Position numbers and translations under genes: made by a program. The notes below the pieces were generated by a model that was given only the letters and a program-made list of their open reading frames with translations, was not told the DNA's origin and ran no database searches. Source: Alphaproteobacteria bacterium (lineage in GTDB: Bacteria; Pseudomonadota; Alphaproteobacteria; ATCC43930; CGMCC-115725). From it: a DNA stretch of 6,692 nucleotides. The first letter of the stretch is position 1. Each line of letters starts with the position of its first letter. The stretch is taken from NCBI GenBank assembly GCA_005888515.1, contig VAZR01000099.1:1-6692 (forward strand), given 5' to 3'. Positions 1 through 5,939 of the stretch are shown piece by piece.

Positions 1-459
1 GCTTATCCCGAAACCCATCCCTCGGCGCGCAGCCCCGGGCACGACCTCGATAATTTGAAAGCCAAGCTCGACGCCGGCGCCAGCCGTGCGATCACCCAAT
101 TCTTTTTCGACGTCGATCTGTACCTGCGCTTTCGTGACCGTGCCGCCGCCGCTGGTATCCGCGTGCCGATCGTGCCGGGCATCCTGCCGGTCACCAATTT
201 CGCCCAGCTGAGACGCATGGCCGGGGGCTGCGGTGCCTCGATCCCGGATTGGATGGCCGGCCATTTCGACGGGCTCGACGATGATCCCGATACGCGCCGG
301 CTGGTCGCCGCCTCATTGGCTGCCGAGCAGTGCCGCCGCCTGCACGCCAACGGGGTCCATGAATTCCATTTCTACACGTTGAACCGCGCCGATCTGATCG
401 TCGCGATCTGCCACCTGCTCGGCGTGCGCGCCGCCCGCCCGGCCGCCGCTACCGCATGA
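1..459 (+). CDS. metF: 5,10-methylenetetrahydrofolate reductase, 3' part (5' end outside window)
   Basis: This is the C-terminal 152 residues of MetF, the FAD-dependent cytosolic TIM-barrel enzyme that reduces 5,10-methylene-tetrahydrofolate to 5-methyl-tetrahydrofolate, the methyl donor for methionine synthase. The frame is open from base 1 and ends at TGA 457-459. The first residues read AYPETHPSA, a MetF family motif. GASRAITQFFFDVD follows; its Gln corresponds to the folate-contacting Gln of the E. coli enzyme. Next come VPGILPVTNF and FDGLDDDPDTRRLV, and the typical end FHFYTLNRADL with ICHLLGVR. Full-length MetF is about 300 residues, so roughly half is off the left edge. The reading frame passes without a break through an internal TTG/ATG-poor start, so no internal start should be used. 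The stop lies 7 bases before metH, which implies co-transcription and shared purpose. The last residues are an Ala/Arg-rich tail without recognisable function. Confidence 0.96.
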   Translation, partial: AYPETHPSARSPGHDLDNLKAKLDAGASRAITQFFFDVDLYLRFRDRAAAAGIRVPIVPGILPVTNFAQLRRMAGGCGASIPDWMAGHFDGLDDDPDTRRLVAASLAAEQCRRLHANGVHEFHFYTLNRADLIVAICHLLGVRAARPAAATA

Positions 460-466
460 CAGCGCG

Positions 467-3400
467 ATGACCCATCTGCTCGATTACATCGCTGAGCGCG
501 TCCTGTTGTGCGACGGCGCGATCGGTACCCGGGTTCAGGCGCTCAATCTCGATATCGAGCGCGATTTCGCCGGGCATGAGAACTGCACCGACATCCTGTG
601 CGAGAGCCGGCCGGACCTCGTTCTGGAAATCCACCGCGATTATCTCGCCGCTGGTTGCGATGTGGTGCAGACCAACAGCTTTGGCGCCTCGCCGATTACA
701 CTCGGCGAGTTCGGCATCGCCGACAAGGCGTTCGCGCTGAACCGCCGCGCGGCCGAACTGGCGCGCGAGGCGGTTGCGGAATTCGCGCATGACGGGCGCA
801 CCCGTTTTGTGCTCGGCTCGGTCGGGCCGGGGACGCGGCTGCCCTCGCTCGGCCATATCGCCTACCAGGATCTCGAAGACGCGCTGGCGGTGCAATGCGC
901 CGGGTTGATCGCCGGCGGGGTCGACGCGATCCGTATCGAGACCTGTCAGGACCCGCTGCAGATCAAGGCCGCGGTCAATGGCGCCAAACGCGCCCGCGCG
1001 GAAGCAGGCAAAGACATCCCGATCATCGTCCAGGTCACGGTCGAGACGACCGGCACCTTGCTGGTCGGCGCCGACATCGCCGCCGCGGCGACGATCATCC
1101 ACGCGCTCGACGTACCGGTTATCGGCCTCAACTGTGCCACCGGGCCGCGCGAGATGGCCGAGCACGTCAAATGGCTCGGCGACAATTGGCCCGGGCGGGT
1201 CTCGGTCTTGCCCAATGCCGGTTTGCCGGAGCTGATCGGCGGCCGCACCCATTACCCGCTGACGCCGCGCGAATTGGCCCAGTGGCTCGAGCGCTTCGTG
1301 CTCGAAGACGGGGTCAGCATTATCGGCGGCTGCTGCGGCACCGAGGCGGCGCACATCGCTGCCCTCGACCAGATGCTGCGCCGCATCGGCCGCGACCAAT
1401 CTCGACCGGTCCCAAAACAGCGCCAGCCGGTGTGGACGCCATCGGTCGCCTCGCTCTACAGCCAGGTGCCGCTGCGCCAGGAGAATGCCTACCTGTCGAT
1501 CGGCGAGCGCTGCAACGCCAACGGTTCGCGCGCCTTCCGCCGTCTGCAGGAGCAGGGCGATTGGGAGGGCTGCGTCGAGATGGGGCGCGAGCAGGTCAAG
1601 GAAGGCTCGCACACTCTCGATGTCTGCACCGCGTTTGTCGGCCGCGACGAGATCGCCGAGATGAGCGAGGTCGTCAGCCGGATGCGCGGTTCGATCAACG
1701 CGCCGCTGGTCATCGACTCGACCGAATACCCCGTACTTGAAGCCGCGATGAAGCTCTATGGCGGCAAGCCGATCATCAACTCGATCAATTTCGAGGATGG
1801 CGAGGAAGCGGCCGACAAGCGCCTCGGACTGGCGCGCCGCTTTGGCGCCGCGGTTATCGCGCTGACAATCGACGAAACCGGCATGGCGAAGGAGGTCGAT
1901 CACAAGCTCGCCGTGGCCGAGCGGCTCTACGATTTCGCCTGCAACAAGCACGGCTTGCCGCCGAGCGATCTCCTGTTCGACCCGTTGACCTTCACGATCT
2001 GCACCGGCAATGCGGATGACCGCAAGCTCGGTCTCAACACGCTCGACGCGATCGCCAAGATCGCCGAGCGGATGCCCGAGTGCCAGATCATCCTCGGCCT
2101 GTCGAACATCTCGTTTGGCCTCAACCCGCCGGCGCGGCAGGTGCTGAATTCGGTGTTTCTCGACCATGCGCTGCGCCGCGGGCTGACCGGCGCGATCGTG
2201 CATTTCTCGAAGATCCTGCCCTTGCACCGCATCCCGGAAGAGGAGGTGCGGACCGCCGAGGATCTGATCTTCGACCGCCGCCGCGAGGGTTACGACCCGC
2301 TGCAGTCGTTTATGGCGCTGTTCCAGGACCGCACCGTCGAGAAGGCGGAGAAAAAAGGCCGCCCCGAAAAGCTGGAAGACCGCCTCGCCCAACGCATCGT
2401 CGATGGCGACCGGCAGGACCTCGAAGCCGATCTCGAACTGGCGATGCAGAGCTATAAGCCGCTCGACATCATCAACGACATCCTGCTTTCGGGCATGAAA
2501 ACGGTCGGCGATCTGTTCGGCGCCGGCCAGATGCAGTTGCCGTTCGTCCTGCAATCGGCCGAGACGATGAAGGCCGCGGTGGGCTATCTCGAACCCTTTA
2601 TGGAGCGGATCGAGGGCCAGGAAAAAGGCATCGTCGTGTTGGCGACCGTGCGCGGCGATGTCCACGACATCGGCAAGAACCTGGTCGACATCATCCTGAC
2701 CAACAACGGCTACCGCGTCGTCAATCTCGGCATCAAACAGCCGATCGCCGCGATCCTCGACGCCGCCGCCGAGCACAAGGCCCACGCCGTCGGGATGTCG
2801 GGGCTGCTCGTCAAATCGACCGTCGTGATGCGCGAGAATTTGGAGGAGATGACGCGGCTCGGTCTCGACGTGCCGGTCATGCTCGGCGGCGCCGCGCTGA
2901 CCCGGCGCTATGTCGAGGAGGATTGCGTCAAGGCTTACGCGAGCGGCCGTGTCGCCTATGCCCGCGATGCCTTTGACGGCCTCGCGCTGATGGACCGCAT
3001 CGTCGGCAATGATTTCGACGGCTATCTCCGCGAGGTCCAGCAGAAGAACCAGACTCGGCCGAAGAATGAGTCGCGCAAATTGGGCCGCGCCGCCGATGCG
3101 CGGATGTTGCGCCCGATCGATCTCGAAGAAATTCGCCTGCGCCGCGCCGAGCTGACCTCAGGCGTCCCGGTGCCGCTGCCGCCCTTCTGGGGACCGCAGA
3201 CGATCGCCCGCGTGCCGGTCAAGGCGATCGTGCCGTACCTCAATGAGCGCATGCTCTACCAATTCCAGTGGGGCTACCGGAAGGAGGGCCGCTCGCTCGC
3301 CGAATACAAGGAATGGGCGAAGAAGGAGCTGCGCCCGATCCTGGCACGGATCGCCGACATCACAATTCGCGAGAACATTCTGGTGCCGCAGGCCGCCTAC

Positions 3401-3848
3401 GGCTATTGGCGCTGCGCCGCGCAGGGCAATGACGTGATCCTGTTCGACGAGACGGGCCAGCGCGAGATCGCGCGCTTCGCGTTCCCGCGCCAGAACAAGG
3501 AAGGCGGCCTCTGCATTGCCGATTTCTTCCGTGATGTCGATGATGGCGAGCGCGACGTCATCGGATTGCAGGTCGTGACGATGGGCCGCCGCGCCTCCGA
3601 GGCGGCGCGCGAATGGTTCGCCGACAACCGCTACCAGGATTATCTCTATCTGCACGGCTTGTCGGTCGAGATGGCCGAGGCCTTTGCCGAATACGTCCAC
3701 AAGCGCATCCGACCAGCGGCTCATCCTGGAGCTGCTGCGCGCCGAGGAGATCGGCGTCGCCCTGACCGAGGAAGACCAGCTCGACCCCGAGCAATCGACC
3801 TCCGCCATCGTCGTCCACCACCCGCAAGCGAAATATTTCTCAGTCTAA
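467..3848 (+). CDS. metH: Cobalamin-dependent methionine synthase, frameshifted near the C-terminus by an apparent deletion
   Basis: MetH transfers a methyl group from 5-methyl-tetrahydrofolate through cob(I)alamin to homocysteine. Residue numbers count from ATG 467. Homocysteine domain: DGAIGT at 16-21, with zinc-ligand cysteines at C223 (GLNCATGP) and C289-C290 (GGCCGT). Pterin domain: IGERCNANGS from 345, LDVCTAFVGRDE, INSINFEDGE from 437. Cobalamin cap: about 636-722, with QMQLPFVLQSAE. B12 domain: GDVHDIGKN, with the cobalt-ligand His at 733 and Ser at 778 (VGMSGLL). Reactivation domain: from about 880, with PFWG, LCIADFFRD and LHGLSVEMAEAFAEY. The matching frame ends at HKRIR (residue 1082, about 3712). 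The family C-terminus resumes in another frame at 3711 (DQRLILELL, then LTEEDQLDPEQSTSAIVVHH) and stops at TAA 3846-3848. By comparison with the family, about 35-40 residues holding the RYSFGYPACP-type AdoMet motif are missing. Translated literally, the 467 frame stays open to TGA 4196-4198 (1243 residues) with a nonsense tail. No clear Shine-Dalgarno sequence precedes 467, so coupling to metF is likely. The product may be inactive or unable to be reactivated. Confidence 0.93.
3711..3848 (+). other. Displaced metH C-terminal segment after the deletion junction
   Basis: From 3711 the bases read, in a frame shifted relative to metH, as the last 45 residues of the MetH reactivation domain: DQRLILELLRAEEIGVALTE, then DQLDPEQSTSAIVVHHPQ and the end AKYFSV, with stop TAA 3846-3848. 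In the metH frame the same bases give RPAAHPGAAARRGDRRR, an Arg/Ala-rich string typical of out-of-frame GC-rich DNA. The frame change fits a single added base or a deletion of 3n+2 bases. Because the usual GYPACP region is absent from every frame here, a deletion of roughly 110 bases is the better explanation. The junction lies within about 3705-3713. Confidence 0.88.
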
Positions 3849-3852
3849 CCGC

Positions 3853-3868
3853 CGCCGGCGCGCCGGCG
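3853..3868. terminator. Perfect 16-bp GC palindrome just after metH, possible terminator stem
   Basis: Four bases after the metH TAA lies a perfect palindrome made of two copies of CGCCGGCG. Folded as RNA it gives a 6-bp all-GC stem with a CGCG loop. No U-run follows (the next bases are TACTGCAG), so it is not a classical intrinsic terminator. It could be a weak or factor-assisted transcription end or an mRNA-stabilising 3' hairpin. Such palindromes also arise by chance in GC-rich DNA. Confidence 0.3.
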
Positions 3869-3906
3869 TACTGCAGCAGTTTGAATTTCCGCCTACCGAC
3901 CCTGAA

Positions 3907-3932
3907 CCGCCGTTCGCGTTGGTCAACGGCGG
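3907..3932. repeat. Inverted repeat, 8-bp stem with 10-base loop
   Basis: CCGCCGTT at 3907-3914 pairs perfectly with AACGGCGG at 3925-3932. A competing pairing exists: CGTTCGC at 3911-3917, partly in the loop, is the exact complement of GCGAACG at 3953-3959, so the two hairpins exclude each other. No T-run follows either. It may be part of the metH 3' end or of an untranslated leader, or it may be chance. Confidence 0.35.
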
Positions 3933-4180
3933 CGACGGTCGACGCCCCGAAAGCGAACGTTCCCGCTGCTCAGGCACCGCCTTTTGCATCGCCCGCCACG
4001 TCTCGAAAACTCTCCAATAGCTTTGGCCTGCGCAACGGAGGCCGTTTCTGCCGAACGCCGATTGCCTTGTTCACGCCTCGGAGCGTATCAGCGGCTCGGG
4101 ACTCTAGCCGCTCGTGGATAATAGCTCAGGAGCAGTTCAGAAGCGGGCTCGCCGACAAGGCGCGGGGATGTGACGCGATG

Positions 4181-4186
4181 AGGAGG
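4181..4186 (+). promoter_or_regulatory. Strong Shine-Dalgarno sequence (AGGAGG) of the TPR gene
   Basis: AGGAGG lies 5 bases before ATG 4192. It is the best ribosome binding site in the window and decides the start of the TPR protein at the signal peptide, rather than at the later ATGs 4253 or 4278, which lie in other frames. Confidence 0.75.
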
Positions 4187-4191
4187 CAGGA

Positions 4192-4251
4192 ATGCTGAAG
4201 GGGGCGGCAATCGCTGTAATCGTCTTGGCCTCCGCGACCGGCGCGCTCGCG
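4192..4251 (+). other. Sec signal peptide coding segment of the TPR protein
   Basis: Twenty codons give a short basic n-region (MLK), a hydrophobic core (AAIAVIVLASA) and an ALA cleavage site before Asp21. There is no lipobox cysteine, so the mature protein would be soluble in the periplasm or exported rather than a lipoprotein. The frame ends at TAG 4270, so the signal is separated from the rest of the protein as the sequence stands. Confidence 0.75.
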
Positions 4252-5627
4252 GATGCGCACGGAATGCGATAGCGAGAATGCGCCGGATCAGACCATCATC
4301 GCGTGCTCGCAATTCATCAAAGTCGACTCCCGGGCGGCTTGGGCTTACTTCAAGCGCGGCAACGCCTATCAGTTCAAAGGCGAGCTTGATCGCGCCATCG
4401 CCGATTACGGCGACGCCATCGCCCCTCGATCCGAAATTCGCTCTCGCCTACAACAACCGCGGCAACGCCTATCAGGCCAAAGGCGATCACGATCGCGCCA
4501 TAGCCGACTTCGACAAGGCCATCGCCGCCCTCGATCCGAAAGACGTCGCCGCCGGCGCCGCCCATTTCAATCGCGGCAACTCCTATCAGGCCAAGGGCGA
4601 GCTGGATCGCGCCATCGCCGACTTCGACAAAGCCATCGCCGTCGATCCGAAGGATGTCGCCTTCTACTACGACCGCGGCAACGCCAATCGGCTCAAAGGC
4701 GACCTCGATCGCGCCATCGCCGACTACGACAAGGCCATCGCCCTCGATCCGAAATACGTCGCCGCCTACCACAACCGCGGGGTCGCTCATAAAGACAACG
4801 GCGACCTCGATCGCGCCATCGCCGACTACGACACGCTCATCGCCCTCGATCCGAAAGACGCCGGCGCCTATGAGAACCGAGGCCGCGCGTATAAGGCGAA
4901 GGGCGATCTCGATCGCGCCATCGCCGATTACGACAAGGCCATCGCCCTCGATCCGAAAGACGCCTCCGCCTACACACTCCGCGGCCTGGTCTATCAGGAC
5001 AAGGGCGAGTTCGACCGCGCCATCGCCGATTACGACAGGGCCATCGTCCTCGATCCGAAAGACGCCTCCGCCTACACACTCCGCGGCCTGGCCTATCAGG
5101 ACAAGGTCGAGTTCGACCGCGCCATCGCCGACTACGACAAAGCCATCGCCCTCGATCCAAAAGACGCCGACCCCTACGTCAGCCGCGGCCTCGCTTATTA
5201 CCTCAAAGGCGAGCTCGATCGCACTTATGACGCCGGGGATTTCAAGGGCGCGTCGGCAGACCTGCTGCGGTCGATAGAGATCGACGAAGACGCCTACGCA
5301 ATGTTGTATCGGTTCCTGGCTCAGTCCCGAGCCGGCGAGGCGGCGGAAACCGAGCGCAAGGCCAACGCTGGCCGGCTGAAGACCGAGGAGTGGCCCTTCG
5401 CCGTCACCGAGCTTTATCTCGGCAACCGCTCGCCGGCCGCGACGCTCGCCGCCGCCGCAACCCCGGAGCAGAAATGCGAGGCGCAATTCTACCTTGGCCA
5501 GTGGCACATTGTGAAAGGCAGTAGAGCGGACGCCGAGACGGCGCTTCGGGCTGCGGTGGACACATGCCCCAAATCTTCCACCGAATTCAGGGCCGCCGTC
5601 GCCGAACTGAAGCGGCTCAAGCCCTGA
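4192..5627 (+). CDS. Secreted tetratricopeptide-repeat protein, interrupted by two frameshifts
   Basis: This is a predicted periplasmic TPR scaffold protein of unknown partner. The gene must be read in three frames. Frame A (4192-about 4255) gives MLKGAAIAVIVLASATGALA, a Sec signal peptide ending in ALA, but hits TAG 4270-4272. Frame B (about 4253-4424) continues with ECDSENAPDQTIIACSQF, the paired-Cys N-terminus often seen in alphaproteobacterial secreted TPR proteins, then the first TPR. Frame C (4425-5627) holds TPRs 2-9, marked by repeated DRAIADYDKAIALDPK, then a C-terminal domain with AGDFKGASADLLRS, KCEAQFYLGQWH, DTCPKSS and the end AVAELKRLKP, which match this protein family. The longest single frame starts at ATG 4278, but its first 49 or so residues are out of frame and lack the signal peptide. 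As written, no full-length secreted product can be made. The cause is sequencing error or pseudogenisation. Specific function unknown; TPRs bind other proteins. Confidence 0.88.
4252..4260 (+). other. Probable frameshift 1 of the TPR gene
   Basis: Before this point the signal peptide reads in the 4192 frame; after it the mature N-terminus (TECDSEN) reads in the next frame. Removing one base, for example within GATGCGCACG, would join them as ALADATECDSEN. The exact base cannot be fixed from the sequence alone. Confidence 0.65.
4422..4425 (+). other. Frameshift 2 of the TPR gene: extra C in a CCCC run
   Basis: Most other repeat units read GCCATCGCCCTCGATCC at the helix B to loop junction. Here the same stretch reads GCCATCGCCCCTCGATCC, with one extra C. 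Removing it restores AIALDPKFALAYNNRG and joins TPR 1 to TPR 2. The internal repeats serve as their own reference, so this is the clearest lesion in the window. Confidence 0.9.
4959..5162 (+). repeat. Nearly identical pair of TPR units (recent duplication)
   Basis: Units 4959-5060 and 5061-5162 differ at 7 of 102 bases by direct comparison, giving 4 amino-acid changes (V to A, G to V, R to K, V to A). Both begin DASAYTLRGL, which no other unit shares. They are much closer to each other than to the rest of the array, as expected from a recent tandem duplication or gene conversion. Confidence 0.85.
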
Positions 5628-5662
5628 CGGCCGGCCTTCCCCAAAGGGCAATCGGGCATTCC

Positions 5663-5687
5663 CGCCGGGCGGCCCCGGCGCTTTCAT
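5663..5687 (+). terminator. Possible terminator of the TPR gene
   Basis: CGCCGGG at 5663-5669 pairs with CCCGGCG at 5674-5680 around a CGGC loop, giving a 7-bp all-GC stem 35 bases after the TPR stop. Only a short T-stretch (CTTTCAT) follows, so termination would be modest. The position after a gene end supports the call; the weak U-tract argues against it. Confidence 0.4.
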
Positions 5688-5711
5688 CCGACGGCCGCGG
5701 TCGCCGATTAC

Positions 5712-5939
5712 GTGATCGCGCGCAAGACGATTCCGATCGCGAAAAAGGTGCGGAGCCTCGCGCTCCAAGGCGACAAGCAGATGCTGGCGCTCTGGTACCA
5801 GAATCAGATGGCGTTGTGCCGGCGCGCCGGGCCGGACTGGCCCGGGCTGCCGCTCATGGCCGATCGGGCCGAGCTGCGCGGGCTGCGGGACGCGGTGAGC
5901 GATGCCGCGTGGGCGCCGCGAATGCTTCAATCCGCGTAA
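5712..5939 (+). CDS. Small hypothetical protein (75 residues) or C-terminal gene remnant
   Basis: I do not recognise this protein. The third codon positions are mostly G or C and the translation looks protein-like (KQMLALWYQNQMALCRRAGP, DWPGLPLMADRAELRGLRDA), so it is probably or formerly coding. It has a basic N-terminus, three Trp, one Cys, and no signal peptide or membrane segment. The GTG 5712 start has no Shine-Dalgarno sequence. The same frame is open upstream right back to the TPR stop (5625-5627), so the start is uncertain and the ORF could be the tail of a gene that lost its 5' end. Its last 13 bases overlap the end of the convergent minus-strand gene. Confidence 0.4.
   Translation: MIARKTIPIAKKVRSLALQGDKQMLALWYQNQMALCRRAGPDWPGLPLMADRAELRGLRDAVSDAAWAPRMLQSA

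Larger units (their letters stand above)
3849..4191. other. Intergenic region between metH and the TPR gene, no gene seen
   Basis: These 343 bases hold no convincing gene on either strand. The metH frame happens to stay open here to 4198, but the translation is low-complexity and resembles no protein I know. Several inverted repeats are present: 3853-3868, 3907-3914 with 3925-3932, and 4090-4096 with 4106-4112. A promoter for the TPR gene must lie here if that gene is transcribed separately. Weak candidates are GATAAT at 4117-4122, without a good -35, and TTGCCT at 4062-4067 with TATCAG at 4086-4091. Neither is strong enough to call. No tRNA-like or riboswitch-like structure was recognised. 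Confidence 0.6.
4334..5222 (+). repeat. Tandem array of about nine 102-bp TPR units
   Basis: Units begin near 4334, 4437, 4542, 4653, 4755, 4857, 4959, 5061 and 5163. Most are exactly 102 bp (34 codons). Unit 1 carries the extra C, unit 2 has one extra codon (105 bp), and unit 3 has three extra codons (111 bp, AAGAA-rich loop). Unit 9 is cut after 60 bp and joins directly to the C-terminal domain. Conserved positions are RG in helix A, DRAIADYDKAI in helix B and LDPK at the turn. Confidence 0.92.

Noticed and set aside
1499..1660. Cys in MetH IGERCNANGS and LDVCTAFVGRDE, where other MetH proteins have Thr or Asn
   Set aside because: Similar variants occur in this MetH subgroup as I recall it, so this looks like lineage variation rather than loss of function.
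449..2785. Long open frame of 778 codons on the minus strand opposite metH
   Set aside because: It lies fully antisense to an unambiguous metH, and its Asp/Arg/Val/His-rich translation is what the opposite strand of GC-biased codons produces.
3849..4198. Novel C-terminal domain of MetH, formed by the open frame up to 4198
   Set aside because: The family C-terminus is present in a different frame and ends at 3848; the tail translation is Arg/Ala/Ser-rich and has no recognisable fold. Its overlap with the TPR start codon is coincidental.
4253..4792. Programmed ribosomal frameshifting in the TPR gene
   Set aside because: There is no slippery heptamer with a downstream pseudoknot, two shifts would be needed, and the second is explained simply by one extra C compared with neighbouring repeats.
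4334..5222. CRISPR array or mobile-element repeat
   Set aside because: The regular 102-bp repeats are coding TPR units without spacers, and no transposase, terminal inverted repeats or target duplications are visible.
4654..5277. 207-codon plus-strand frame rich in Ser/Thr/Pro repeats
   Set aside because: It is the second frame of the TPR repeats (SIAPSPTTTRPSPSI pattern) and has no start signal.
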